64,000 nt of DNA from Aporrectodea caliginosa (Eukaryota; Annelida; Clitellata; Crassiclitellata; Lumbricidae): NCBI GenBank assembly GCA_020284085.1, contig JACEVL010000078.1, positions 2,426,310 to 2,490,309 of the forward strand, read 5' to 3'. Each line of letters begins with the position of its first letter. Positions within the stretch are counted from its first letter, which is position 1. Positions 1-10,912 of the stretch are shown here, piece after piece. Under the pieces are notes generated by a model. The model worked only from the letters and a program-made list of their open reading frames with translations, was not told where the DNA came from and made no database searches. The position numbers and the translations under genes were made by a program.

Positions 1-216
1 TGGACATGACCTCCGAGCTAGGACGCATAACTTTACCCTGCCTGAAAAAGACGATCACAATTACATTTCCCGCATCCTCTATAAGAACACCTACTGACTT
101 AGTCTCTTAGTTTATACTGCTCCCATAGAAGCCCCGAACCATTTGTAGAAGTTGCGTTTGTGTCAGCTTTTGAATTTCAATAAACGACTTTGTATTGTAT
201 TGTATTGTATTGTAAA
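1..216 (+). mobile_element. 3' end of a Jockey-like LINE
   Basis: The first 100 bases read GHDLRARTHNFTLPEKDDHN followed by a conserved tail up to ILYKNTY and a stop. This is the characteristic C-terminus of a Jockey/CR1-type reverse transcriptase ORF. A short 3' UTR follows, ending in a TTGTA repeat around 196-213. The rest of the element lies upstream of the window. Family recognition is from known LINE C-termini; the exact clade is uncertain. Confidence 0.75.
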
Positions 217-626
217 AAAATATAGTCTTCAGTTATGAATTTGAAGGAAGCGTTTTCCACATTTGAAATCATTTGAGACTGAATTTGCTTTGCTAACTAT
301 ACCGTTCACATTTGACACTCCTTTTGGCAGCTCCTACAGAACTTGAACTGGAGTTCATCGACCAACAAAGTGACACTGACTGTTCTCACAGATAAGTTCA
401 AAGGCTCAGACCTGACAACATTCTTTTCTTCACTCAGAAAGGAAAAGTTCTCAAATCTACAAACTTATGTTTTAAAAAGTTTGTGTTGTTGCATCCACTT
501 ACATCTATGAACAAACATTTTCAACTATTTATCGATTATGTGATGATTTCAGTAGGCCCTTGGCCCCTTTATCGTAACAGTAGGACGGTAAAGTTTATGA
601 GCTCTATCAGGCCACTTAAAATCAGC

Positions 627-835
627 CTTTCCTCACTTTGCCTCCCTCCACTTTCACTTCTCCCCTTCCCCTCTCCTCCATCCTTCTCCTCATCCCTCTC
701 CTCCCCTCTCCAACTCCCATACCCCTCTTCTCCTCCTCCCCCTTCTCCTCCCTTCAGCCTCACCCTCCTCATTCCCTCCCTTGCCCCTTCCATTTCCCCT
801 CACCTTCCGACCCCTCTCCCCTCCCCTCCCGTCAT
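627..835 (+). repeat. Polypyrimidine (CT-rich) tract
   Basis: About 200 bases on the plus strand are almost entirely C and T, with irregular CCCTCTCCT-like units. Open frames across it in three phases are composition artefacts made of Pro, Ser and Leu. Such a tract can form triplex DNA in principle; nothing here shows a function. Confidence 0.85.
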
Positions 836-2286
836 CTACTGAACCACGCAAAGATGAGTACATCCCGTGGGTACGAGAAGCAGAAATGCGTGCTGCCTGC
901 TATCTATCGAATGACGCAATGAGAAGCGACACACCGACATTTCTGTTTCGTTAATTCAGGAGATCAATGGACAGTGAATCCTAGTTTCATGGCCTGACAT
1001 CAAACTGGATTTTAAAGTGATGAAACATATCCAGATCCATGAGCTGATCCCTAGCATAGGTTTTGAATTTCTTGGGAAATTGTAAGAGTTATGTATAATC
1101 TATCATGAAGATAATTACTTTGCAAATCATTAAGTATATTTAAAAAATTGTATATGTATAATTGTATATGCAGCTCGTTCGATGTTAAAAGCCAAAAACA
1201 GCCACTGTTTTTTCATCGGTACAAAAGTGGGAACCAAACGACCATGACGACAGATTCCAAAGTTAAATGCAGTCTTGTTACACCATCTGCCAAGAACCTT
1301 TTGCTGTGGGACTAGGCTATACCACGTGCCAACAAGCAGTATGCAAGTATGCACTTTGGTACTTATGTATTTGCATATCTACTCTGAAGTATAAATTATA
1401 AAAACTTGTCTTGTCCACTGTCGCTATTACATGAATTTCTCACTGTTGAACAGCAGGAACAAAAAGTAATTATAATCTTTGCAGGCCATGGCGTCAATGC
1501 GACTCCCCGACATCATTGTGCACTCTCGCCACCTAGCGACTGTCATCAAAAAGACCCTAAATAATCGAGAGTTGCCACACTTGTCCTTCTATACACTCTG
1601 CATACATCTCGCTAGTAACAGCCAAAGTATATTTAATTTTAAATATACACACTTTTTCATGTTAGAGGCTATAGTTTTAAACTTCTTACCTGACCCTCCA
1701 AAACTTTGGCGTATAAGGTGACCCGATATGCAAAAGATTGACCCACCTCTGCTCTATCTGATTGGTGCAAGTGTTGTAAATGGATGGTTGCTGTACTGCA
1801 GACACCATGCATTTGCTGGAGAAACCAAGAACATAAGCCTGACACAAGTTCCGTTCAGAAGTTGAAAGTGCATTGAGAACAGCTGCCGTAATCTGCCTCA
1901 AGTTCCTCGATCTACCAGTCTCTGAGATCACCTGCAGTGATAGAAGAAATTCAGTCACGTACCTTCATCCAAGTCATTAGTGATGTGTAGATAGTACCTG
2001 CCAGATTCAAAATCAGTTGCTGCCACTCCACATGCAGTTGCTTCTGCAGACCAAAGGAACTCTTTTTCCGCAATTCGTCATGGACCTAAACAAAAGATGT
2101 TGGTAATCAATTCTTTTGAGGATCAGCTTGAATTTACAAAGCCGCATTTTTTATAACAGCCGACCAGCTGCTGCCGTTTGGAAAATTCTTGACATTGGTC
2201 AGTGCAGTACACAGTGATGTACAAGACCAACTAGAAACCGATTTTCTGAGGACTCTGACTAGAACTGTCATGACTCGGACTTGGAG
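836..2286. other. No recognisable gene or element
   Basis: AT-rich sequence with only short open frames lacking recognisable motifs or splice-linked exons. A small palindrome built from TATATTTAA / TTAAATATA lies near 1,627. I see no repeat or gene that I can support. Confidence 0.5.
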
Positions 2287-2289
2287 TCG

Positions 2290-2380
2290 AGCTCATTCAT
2301 TCATTCATCGGATTTACATAGGGCCTCTTCAAGATATCTACTCTGCGCTAGTCTAGTATGCTGCCCTCAACAGCCAAAAC
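2290..2380 (-). mobile_element. 3' end of an L2/CR1-like LINE
   Basis: An ATTC repeat at about 2,290-2,307 is followed on the plus strand by ATTTACATAGGGCCTCTTCA and TATCTACTCTGCGC. This matches, in the same orientation, the start of the minus-strand LINE 3' end at 61,011-61,100. Only the terminal 3' UTR is present, so this is a heavily 5'-truncated copy. Confidence 0.55.
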
Positions 2381-3065
2381 ACTGTAACTCGGAAAACCAA
2401 TATTTTGCACAAACTTGATTTGAAAGTTTATTTTAAAAATCTCGGAATTTATCTATTCATTCCAAAAACTATTTACACCATAAAATCAGTGCCGGATTAA
2501 GGCATAAGCCAAATAAGCCATGGCTTAGGGCCCTGCAAGTTTCTGAGGACCTCAAAATCATGAGAAATTAAATCAAATTGTAGCAAATTCCTAATTTTTC
2601 ATAATTTTAAATAATTTAGCATTTTACCCTGAAATGTGTTTCAGCGCTAATAAGCTTCAGTTACCACTTACTTACTGTCAAGTTACTGAATACTGGCCAT
2701 AGTCGCAGACTCACACTCAAAATCTGTACAGGAGCCCTAGCGACCGACGGCAGACGTCAAAGGCTCAAAGCCGAAACTCCCAATATTTCCGACTCTGTGT
2801 CGACCATGATAATTGACACATTGTTGATATGCTGACCGGGCGCAAGTGGGGTGAAAATTGAAAATTCTGAAATTACCTAATTTAGTATAGCGGAACATAA
2901 TAACTTTAGCATTATTATATTACATTCCGAAAAGTGACATTTATAATGAAACCGTCATATCCAGGTGGGTATGAAAAAAGAAAGAGAAACAACTTTTAAA
3001 AGAAAGGACATGATGAACATCTCCATAAACTACATGATTTTTAAAGCGCTGCCTTTGCGAGCACC

Positions 3066-4378
3066 AACAATACAATACAATACAATACAACTTGCATTTA
3101 TAACGCGCCTTAATAAAAAAAGTCTTGCCGAAAGGACGCGTTACAATGTACTTACTAATCATAGTACTTAGAGAAGAGGTAAGTTTTAAGTTTAGATTTT
3201 AAAATATTAATTGAGGATGATCTTCGGATTAGCTCTGGTACTGGTAGAAAGTTCCATTCAGCTGGACCAGCTACTTCAAACATTCTGTCTCCAAATTGTA
3301 GATTTGTTCTTTTGATTACGAAGTCTCTTTTCGAAGCCGATCGCAATCCACGTCTTGATTCCAAGAGCAGCACATGGTGTGACTCATAGTTGTAAAAAAC
3401 GTTTTTTTCGTTTTTTATTATTTTCCTAAAAACGTCGTTTTTTTCGTTTTTTATTTCTCGTCTCGTTTTTTTCCGTTTTTTATTTTTATTTAACTTTATT
3501 TATTTATTTACTGTCTGTTATTATTTGTTTAATTTTATTCTTGTCTGATATCCCTTACGTTGTCTCCGTCCGTTCAAGGATTCATCTAATTTACGTCACT
3601 ATTTAGTGTCATCAGTTGAGAAATAAAATAGCACAGAACAGGAAATAAAATTTATAAAAGTTATTTGAATTTCTAAGTTATCCTAAATGCGAAATGTTGT
3701 CTTTGTACACAGTAATCTCCGATTGACTGATAAACTGACTGATATTACTCCATAATATATTATTACGTTCTATATTAAAGTCAAAATTGTAAGTACAATT
3801 TTTGATTACGTAAACTCAAATTTGAAAAGATTTCAGTATTTTTAATAACTCAATTTCTTATTAAACCAAAGTTATGAAAAAGAAAATAATTGTCGTAGAT
3901 TAATGTTACTTGGCGTTTACTTATGAAGTTATGTTATTTGCTGATTAAAATTAAATTGTGTAAACAAGGTTTTTAATTTAAAAATGGCAGAACAGATGTA
4001 ACAAAGTCAAATTATTTTCTTTACCGTTTTTTTCTCGTTTTTTTCCGTATTTTATTATTTTGAAAAAAACGACGTTTTATTTCGTTTTTTATTTTGTTTT
4101 TACCGTTTTTTACAACTATGGTGTGACTAAAGATGATATTAAGTAAGGAGGAGCAGAACCTGTCATTATTTCGAACACGAAAAGAGAGATTTTAGATGAT
4201 TTCCGAGCCTGAATAGGTAACCAGTTTAATTACTGAAGGGAGTTGGTGATGTGATCTCTAGGGCCAAGGTTCTTGACTAGACGAGCTGCAGTGTGGAGAA
4301 CAGAGGTAAGCGGATAAAGGGTGGATTTGGCAGACCATAGAGTATTGAGTTACAGTAGTCAATCCTGGATAATACAAG
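3066..4378 (-). mobile_element. L2/CR1-like LINE 3' fragment, split by a MITE
   Basis: On the minus strand the sequence encodes the end of a LINE reverse-transcriptase ORF: SRIDYCNSILYGLPNP upstream of the MITE and RRGLRSASKRDFVIKRTN with AGPAEWNFLPVPELIRR downstream, ending KTYLFSKYYD. The 3' tail on the plus strand is an AATAC repeat at about 3,066-3,090. The reverse-transcriptase core is missing, so the copy is 5' truncated near 4,378. The ORF is interrupted between about 3,384 and 4,129 by the MITE described separately. Confidence 0.8.
3385..4120. mobile_element. Non-autonomous hAT MITE, long copy
   Basis: The left end is CATAGTTGTAAAAAACG and the right end CGTTTTTTACAACTATG, perfectly inverted over 17 bp. 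Both sides carry GTGTGACT (3,377-3,384 and 4,121-4,128), an exact 8-bp duplication, which defines the insertion inside the LINE. The subterminal zones are T-rich repeats of CGTTTTTT. There is no coding capacity. A second, shorter relative lies at 5,154-5,576. Confidence 0.92.
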
Positions 4379-4946
4379 TGAAATAAGTGAAACAAGTGCA
4401 TCGAGTGCAACCGAAACCACTGATAATGCTAGTGATGACTTAGATTTGTCGGACGAAATGGTAAAGTCAAAAACAAGAAGTTGAAGCAAATGCTGTAAAT
4501 AATCTTCTGGGTATATATGCGCCGAAAGTAACGAAACTGACATATGCAAATGCAATTTGATTATATTGTTGACGAATTTGCAAGGCAGAAATCAGGGAAG
4601 AAATTTTTTAGAGTTTTTTTTACGATAATCGTAATTATTCTCATTTCACAAGGTAATTAATCTATTAGCTTGTAAATTAGTCTTTCAGTTCCATTTAAGT
4701 AGCAGGTTATAAGTTTCGACTTTATGATCTGTTAGTGCAGCTTGCAGTTCGACCCCGTGTTATCGTATTGGTAATAACCAGTAACATCCAGTTACATTAC
4801 ATCCTTGTACAGCAGCACTAATAACATATTGAGTTCTGTAAAGTGCAAGTTGTGCAACTTAAATTTAAAAAGACTATTTTAAAATGATTATTATAGATTG
4901 CCTATAAAATGATAAAATTATTAGTTAACGGTACGCGTGCATTATA

Positions 4947-4947
4947 T

Positions 4948-5044
<97 letters not shown>
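4947..5044 (+). repeat. (ATT)n microsatellite
   Basis: An uninterrupted run of ATT trinucleotides of nearly 100 bases lies within the interior of the hAT element. Confidence 0.97.
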
Positions 5045-5045
<1 letters not shown>

Positions 5046-5153
5046 TACCCTGTAATTTTATTTTATTAGAAAAAAACATAGCTTATCATGTACATTTAGA
5101 ACTCTGAGTTCAGATACCCGTATTTTGGTAATTAGCTTTGCTTTGGGGTTAGG

Positions 5154-5576
5154 CATAGTTGTAAAAAACGTTTTTTCGTTTTTTTTTTTTTCCAAAAACG
5201 TCGTTTTTTCGTTTTTTATTTCTCGTCTCGTTTTTTTCCGTTTTTTTATTTTTTATTTAACTTTATTTATTTATTAACTGTCTGTTATTATTTTTTAAAT
5301 TTAATTTTTGTCTGATATCCCTTACGTGATCTCCGTCCTTTCAAGGATTCATCTAATTTACGTAACAATTTAGTTTCATCAGTTGAAATAAACAGCACTG
5401 TACAGGAAATAAAATTTATAAAAGTTATTTGAATTTCTAAGTTATTGAAAATGCGATGTAGAAAAGTCAAATTATTTTCTTGACCGTTTTTTTTTTTTCT
5501 CCGTTTTTTATTTTTTCCAATAAAACGACGTTTTTTTTCGTTTTTTATTTTGATTTTACCGTTTTTAACAACTATG
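5154..5576. mobile_element. Non-autonomous hAT MITE, short copy
   Basis: Same family as 3,385-4,120: the left end is CATAGTTGTAAAAAACG and the right end reads TTTTTAACAACTATG. The flanks are GGGTTAGG on both sides (5,146-5,153 and 5,577-5,584), an exact 8-bp duplication. It shares the internal words GTCTGATATCCCTTACGT and TTCAAGGATTCATCTAATTT with the long copy but lacks about 300 bases of its centre. It is therefore an internal-deletion derivative. Confidence 0.92.
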
Positions 5577-5739
5577 GGGTTAGGGCACCCGGATGTCTTA
5601 ACCCGGCTCTTGGCTTAAGACCCCCGGAAGTCTTAATCCGGCCCTGCATAAAATGTATTACATTTTGTTTTATTTCATGGTTGAAATAAATTTTAATAAT
5701 ATTAGTGATTATCGATTTAAATACTCAAAAATCGTTTGA

Positions 5740-5791
5740 ACTGTATTTTGGCTTAGCATTTCCATTGGAACTGAACTAGCCAAAATACAGT
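5740..5791. repeat. 14-bp perfect inverted repeat (hairpin)
   Basis: ACTGTATTTTGGCT at 5,740-5,753 is matched by its exact reverse complement AGCCAAAATACAGT at 5,778-5,791, with a 24-nt spacer. It could fold as a short stem-loop. No coding context surrounds it and no function is implied. Confidence 0.85.
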
Positions 5792-7156
5792 ACTGCTCTT
5801 GGGCTTATATAAGTTTTAATCAGAGTGAAATGGTAATAATGATTGCACTTTATAACTAATACTGTTATTGACTGCCTTTGTTTAAACTTGAACAACTTGA
5901 AGTTGAATAACCGTTTCAATTTGAACAGCAATTAGTAAAAAAATTGAAAAAAAATAATATTGAAAATGATAAAAAATTGAACATTGGAATCTTAGTAGAT
6001 TTTGTCATCGAAATTATAATAGCCATTCACTGTTGCTCTACATATATCTACAGATAGAATATAATGTTTTCAAAAATAATTTGTCAGCAAATTTATTTAA
6101 AAAAATTAAATTTGAAACAATCAACTGAACATTCAACATGTAGAGATCACTTTAGGTAACTAAACTCCCGAAACTACACCAATACTGTAAAGGATATGTA
6201 AATGATTAGCTGCTGATTAAATGCCACAACTGATTAGCAACTTTCTAGTATCCAGGATGCGACCGTACGTATTATACGTATTTTATTTTGGACGATAAAA
6301 TACGTATAATACGCGTACGGTAAAACTTTGCGTGCCGTACGTTACAATACGTTGCACCCTATAATTGTAAAATTGAACACGAAACGTTGCAACATAGTTA
6401 ACTAAGTTACTAAAAGGCATAGCTGCCAAAAACAAACTTAACAAAGTTTACTGTAAGGTATCTACTGCGAGTATTCTTCTGAAACAGCTAGACAGGTGGG
6501 AGTGTCCATCCCTGTCTACGAGAGACGACCGAGGAGAGACGAAGCGTGTTTCGTCTGCGTTGTGTTACAACGGTGCTTTACAACAAGAAGTCGACGTTGG
6601 TTCGACGAAGGTTTAGACAGACAAAAACGTCAATAGTTTGTCTGGTCTGAGTGGTCGAGTGGGACGAACCACAACTCGAACTCAGACGTGGTGGTCTACA
6701 GTTGTCGTTAAATGAGTGTGACGAAGGCTGATCATATCTAGGTCTGAGTCACATTTCATTTAGACTTCTGTTTGACGTGGGTGTGGTTTTGGAGGCCAAG
6801 CTGTTTTCGGAGGAGGATTCAGACGAAGCCAAGCTGTACGGGTCGTGCCTAGTCAACAGTGCCAGCAGTGCCAAGCAGACGGAGGTTCGGTTCCTGGGTG
6901 CAGTGGTCCAATTCTACAGGTGGGCGTATTCGAAGGACAAGTCCATACGCTGGTGGTCAAGTCGAGTCTCGGAGGTGAAGGAGCAACGAAGGGTGAGAAG
7001 TCTGGAGTCACGGTCAACAGACGACGGCGGTGAAGAAGAAAAGACTTCTGTGGGGAAGATAAGTCTATACATTTCTTTCTATACTTGCAGAACAGTTGGT
7101 GTTGGTGTAGAATTTGTGTGTTTCGTTGTCATTTTTCGTAAAACGAATTTGTCAAA

Positions 7157-10100
7157 ATGGAACATTTGTCTAGTGACAAACTTGCTGAACTTAAGAAAAT
7201 GTCCACTGAAAGAGTGCGACAAAAGCTGGTGGGGTACGGCAAGGCACATGACGTGTTGTTAACTCTGGAGCGAGAAGTTCTATTGGAACAGTTGGCTAAT
7301 GATTGGCTGAAAGAAGAAATGGAAGAGGGTGAAGGTGCTACAGCACAGTTCGAAGAAATGAAAAGTGATTCGGAAGGAGAAAGGAGAGAACGAAAGAGGG
7401 AAGACAGAGAAGAGAGTTGGGGGAGAGAGGAAATAGCTTTAAGAAGAGAGGAACTGGAGTTGAGAAGAGAGGAGATGAAGTGGAGAAGAGAGAAGGAAGA
7501 CAAGGAAATGGTGGAGAGAAGAGAGGAAAGGGCTGAGAGAAAAGAAAAGGAGGAAAAGGAAAGGGCGGAGAAAGAAAAGGAAAGAGCGTTGCGAAAAGAA
7601 GAGATTGAATTGCAGAAACGGCAATTGCAGCGGACGGAGGCAGAAAGATTGGAATTGCGAGAACGTGAAGAGGAAAGGAAGAAACAGAAAGAGAAGGAGG
7701 AGGAGTCTCCTATAGTTAAGATGAAAAAACTTGGTGATGCTATGAAGCATGTTTTACCTCGCATGCCTATGGATCTTGCAGAGATTCCGCTGAATTTTGA
7801 AACTGTAGAGAATACATTCAAAAGTTTTGTGGTCGAGAAGGCCTATTGGGTGAAATTGCTTTTACCTTTAATGACTTGCAAGGCTAGGGCAGTGTTGAAC
7901 AGACTGTCTTACCAGGATCAAGATGATTATGAGCGTGTAAAGGAATACATTCTCAAAGAGTTTAAACTTACTCCTCGAGAATACAGAGCAAAATTCATGG
8001 AGGCAAAGAAAATGCCTGATGAAACTTTTACACTGTTCAACACACGCTTGAAGAATTTGTTTAACTATTACGTGCGGAGTAGGAATGTAAAACAAGATTT
8101 TGTTAAATTGTGTGACTTGATGGTGGCTGATCGATTGAAAGAGTCGTTGTCGCCTGGTTCTTTGCAATTTGTCTTGATGAAAGAAGGCACTGAATGTTTG
8201 ACATCTGATGCTGTTGCTGATTTGGCAGATTTGCATGTGAATAATAGGATTGGGTATGTAGGTTTTCATAAATCTGTTGCTGATGAGTCACGGACAATCG
8301 ATGATAACATGTACCAAGGTAATGGTCAAGGTTACAGAGAGATGAAGAAAGGTTTTGTGGAGACGAATGAGAGAAGGTGTTTAGATTGTGGAAGTTATTC
8401 ACATCTAAGTAAGGATTGTATGAAAAGGCAATCGAAGGAAAAGATGTGGAATAGAAGCAAGTATGTGGAACCGGCAGTGAAGAAAGGTTTTGAGGAGAAG
8501 AATGAGAGAAAGTGTTTTGCATGCGGTAGTTATTCCCATTTAATTAAAGATTGTGCAAAGAGGCAGTCGAGAGAAGTGTCTGCCAGAGCTTGTATATTGG
8601 AGGAAGAAGAAAGGCCTGTGATAGAGGTAATTAATAGGCCAGAAGGATGGCCAAATGAGGCATCTGCCAGAGCCTGTGTACTGGAAGAACCAGAAAGGCC
8701 TGTATACAAAGTGTTGTTTGAGAATCCTAAATATGAATTTCTAAGGTATGATGGAACGCAGCCAAAGATGGCTATAGAGGTAATTAATAGGCCTGAATGT
8801 GAAGATGAATTGGAGGTTGAAACGCAACCTAAGATTGTGATGAAATGTGTGTTGGAAGAAGAGAAGAAAGTGGAACAGGAAGTGAATGAAGAGAGAGAAG
8901 AGAAGTTGGACTGTTGTAATTCTAACGTGGTGTTGAGAAAGGCAACTTTACAACATATTGACATTGAAATTAGGGAGGATGGAATGCAGAAAAGGAAAGT
9001 AAAATGTTTGGTAGATTCGGGAACTGAAATTCCTGTAGTAAGTAAGGAAGTACTCAAATGTATACATTTGGACGAAATAGGTGAAGTGAGTATTCAGTGT
9101 GTTGTTGGAAAACCGGTTGTGGCGAAATTAGTTAAGCTTGAATTGCGGCTGGCTAATGTGGATTGTAACAATAACTATTTTAAGTTATGTAGTGTTGGAC
9201 AATACATGTCTGTAATTTGTGCTGTGGTTGACGATATGTCAGGAAGGGAAACTTTAATGTTGCATCCAGAGCTGGTTGCAGAATTGAAGTTGTTGTCAGA
9301 GATTTCAAGTAGTGATGCTGAAGTTCAAGTAAATGTGTTGATTCAGGATAACTCAAGTGAAATCGTGCATGATGTGAATAAGGAAGTGAGTCAAGAGACA
9401 GAGGAAGTGGAAGAAGTGGAGATAGAACATTTGGACTTGGAAAATGTGTGTAGCCATAGTGAAGTTAAAGGTAAGGAAGGTAACGTGTTGCAACATGAGC
9501 AACCAGTACAACAGTCTGTGGACTTAGTTAATTTGAGGGAACGTGAGAAAGGTGATATAGGTAATGTGTTACCTCGTGAACAAACAGTACAGCAGTACTT
9601 GGGTTTGTTGGATTTAGTGGAACGTGAGGTAGGTAAGGAAGGTGATGGGTTACATGAACATGGTTCTATGTGTGGTTTAGTAGTTGATGAAGATGATGAC
9701 GTTGAAAGGATTGATGAGATGCAAATGAAGAATGACATGGAAGGGCAACTATTACAGATTGAAACGGGTAAACATGATGTTAATGTGGTAAAGCAGAAAC
9801 AGTTGACTTGGTTAGTCATTGAAGGTGTTGATTATTGTGCTGATAAATCTGTCTTTTGTGATGTAGCAATGCACGAGGTGGAACGACGAAGTGACGATCT
9901 GATCAACATGGGCAGAGTCAAACCTTCGACTGGTCTTATGGAAAGTCTGTTGGGTTTGGTCAAGAAGAAGGATCAATCGCTTCGCTTGATATATGATATT
10001 AAATACAGAAATGTTTTTGTTTATTATCAATACTCGAGGCCTGTTGTTGATGAGATTGTCATGAGTGTCGTAATTGTTGTGTTGGTATTTTGGTACAGAG

Positions 10101-10411
10101 AGTTGATACAAGGCTTTATGAAAGTTGTGAAGTGTTTGGCACGTGTAAAAGGAAAGGAGTTAGAGAGTTTGTTTCGGATTGAAGAAAAGCAGAAGGAAGT
10201 TGATTCTTGGAAATATTGTTGGTGTTGTATTGTCATGTGTGAAGTTGTGAATGTGTACTGTGATAGTGGTGGTGAATGTCAGGTTTTGAAAGGTGCCCAT
10301 GCAATGAGTGGGGCGCTTTTTAAGTGGAAAGATGTTTGTGTTGGGAGTGTCTGGCGTAGTGGGCGCAGATCCCAATTCTTTGTCGTGTTTGATGATGTTG
10401 GAGTGGGTTAG
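7157..10411 (+). CDS. Ty3/Gypsy-like gag-protease polyprotein with vestigial reverse transcriptase start
   Basis: This is an uninterrupted 1,084-codon ORF. Residues about 75-185 are a highly charged Glu/Arg/Lys coiled coil. Residues about 200-365 look like a retrotransposon Gag/SCAN-type capsid domain. Two CCHC zinc knuckles follow near residues 406 (CLDCGSYSHLSKDC) and 449 (CFACGSYSHLIKDC), both CX2CX4HX4C. Near residue 617 KCLVDSGTEIPVV holds the DSG of a retroviral-type aspartic protease. Near residue 920-945 RVKPSTG followed by GLVKKKDQSLRLIYD resembles the first motif of a Gypsy reverse transcriptase, but no catalytic YxDD motif or integrase follows. The remaining ~130 residues contain hydrophobic and Cys-rich stretches without a recognisable domain. 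Gag would package element RNA and the protease would process Gag. The start follows from the first in-frame Met, preceded by a long leader. The element cannot be autonomous, since most of pol is missing. Confidence 0.8.
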   Translation: MEHLSSDKLAELKKMSTERVRQKLVGYGKAHDVLLTLEREVLLEQLANDWLKEEMEEGEGATAQFEEMKSDSEGERRERKREDREESWGREEIALRREELELRREEMKWRREKEDKEMVERREERAERKEKEEKERAEKEKERALRKEEIELQKRQLQRTEAERLELREREEERKKQKEKEEESPIVKMKKLGDAMKHVLPRMPMDLAEIPLNFETVENTFKSFVVEKAYWVKLLLPLMTCKARAVLNRLSYQDQDDYERVKEYILKEFKLTPREYRAKFMEAKKMPDETFTLFNTRLKNLFNYYVRSRNVKQDFVKLCDLMVADRLKESLSPGSLQFVLMKEGTECLTSDAVADLADLHVNNRIGYVGFHKSVADESRTIDDNMYQGNGQGYREMKKGFVETNERRCLDCGSYSHLSKDCMKRQSKEKMWNRSKYVEPAVKKGFEEKNERKCFACGSYSHLIKDCAKRQSREVSARACILEEEERPVIEVINRPEGWPNEASARACVLEEPERPVYKVLFENPKYEFLRYDGTQPKMAIEVINRPECEDELEVETQPKIVMKCVLEEEKKVEQEVNEEREEKLDCCNSNVVLRKATLQHIDIEIREDGMQKRKVKCLVDSGTEIPVVSKEVLKCIHLDEIGEVSIQCVVGKPVVAKLVKLELRLANVDCNNNYFKLCSVGQYMSVICAVVDDMSGRETLMLHPELVAELKLLSEISSSDAEVQVNVLIQDNSSEIVHDVNKEVSQETEEVEEVEIEHLDLENVCSHSEVKGKEGNVLQHEQPVQQSVDLVNLREREKGDIGNVLPREQTVQQYLGLLDLVEREVGKEGDGLHEHGSMCGLVVDEDDDVERIDEMQMKNDMEGQLLQIETGKHDVNVVKQKQLTWLVIEGVDYCADKSVFCDVAMHEVERRSDDLINMGRVKPSTGLMESLLGLVKKKDQSLRLIYDIKYRNVFVYYQYSRPVVDEIVMSVVIVVLVFWYRELIQGFMKVVKCLARVKGKELESLFRIEEKQKEVDSWKYCWCCIVMCEVVNVYCDSGGECQVLKGAHAMSGALFKWKDVCVGSVWRSGRRSQFFVVFDDVGVG

Positions 10412-10624
10412 GTTGGTGCGATGGGGATTGGTATGGCAGCCTGATGACAAGTGTAGTTGTTTGGCTGATGTGTGTGGTGTAGGGGAAACGTAGTTAAGGT
10501 TAGTTGATTTATGTTTGGTTTGTAAATATTTTGTATATAGTTGTTTTGAAGTATTATTTCTATGTACAAGTTTACAAATGATGTAAAGCATAATTTGTAA
10601 ACTTAAAGAGAGGGAAAGAGGTAA

Positions 10625-10912
10625 TGTCATATGCATCGATTATATACTTACCTATTTAAGTTTTAGTAGGAGTGTTAGTTTGGCTTTTAGCTTTATGTAT
10701 GTAAATTATCTTGAATAGATGGATAAGACTCTACTGATTGGATGTTATAATTAGACTTGAACATTAGACCAATAGCAATGTATTGGAACAGTCTATTTTA
10801 TGTTCACATTATCGTGTTATTCGAGTGTCAAGAATAAAGCAGTCGCTCACAAGTTGTGGTTGAGAACGGACTCTTATGTGCTGTGGACTATCACACGTGG
10901 TGGTAGTTCACA
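10625..10912 (+). mobile_element. Possible 3' LTR of the gag-protease retroelement
   Basis: Downstream of the ORF a purine-rich stretch (GAGAGGGAAAGAGG) is followed by TGTCATATGC and about 290 bases ending TAGTTCACA. The segment holds an AATAAA at 10,833. This is the layout of polypurine tract, then TG...CA LTR with a poly(A) signal. I could not find a matching 5' LTR between 6,360 and 7,156, so the call is tentative. Confidence 0.4.

Larger units (their letters stand above)
2487..5646. mobile_element. hAT element with exact 8-bp target duplication, carrying nested insertions
   Basis: The left end reads CAGTGCCGGATTAAG and the right end CTTAATCCGGCCCTG, an inverted terminal repeat with one mismatch. 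It is flanked on both sides by CATAAAAT (2,479-2,486 and 5,647-5,654), an exact 8-bp duplication. Ends of the CAG...CTG type plus 8-bp duplications are the hAT signature. No intact transposase is visible. Inside sit a LINE fragment (about 3,066-4,378), one MITE within that LINE, and a second MITE copy at 5,154-5,576. Without these insertions the element would be roughly 1.4 kb, so it is probably non-autonomous or internally deleted. Confidence 0.88.

Noticed and set aside
483..922. Pro/Ser/Leu-rich frames of 94-119 codons
   Set aside because: They coincide with the polypyrimidine tract and have no motifs.
6253..6361. A self-contained 109-bp MITE ending at ACGTTGCACCCT
   Set aside because: The internal end is a poorer match and its flank does not repeat CTAGTATC, whereas the end at 11,008 does.
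7129..10636. Several minus-strand Ser- and Thr-rich frames, up to 230 codons
   Set aside because: They are antisense shadows of the charged gag-protease ORF, which has zinc knuckles and a protease motif in the plus frame.
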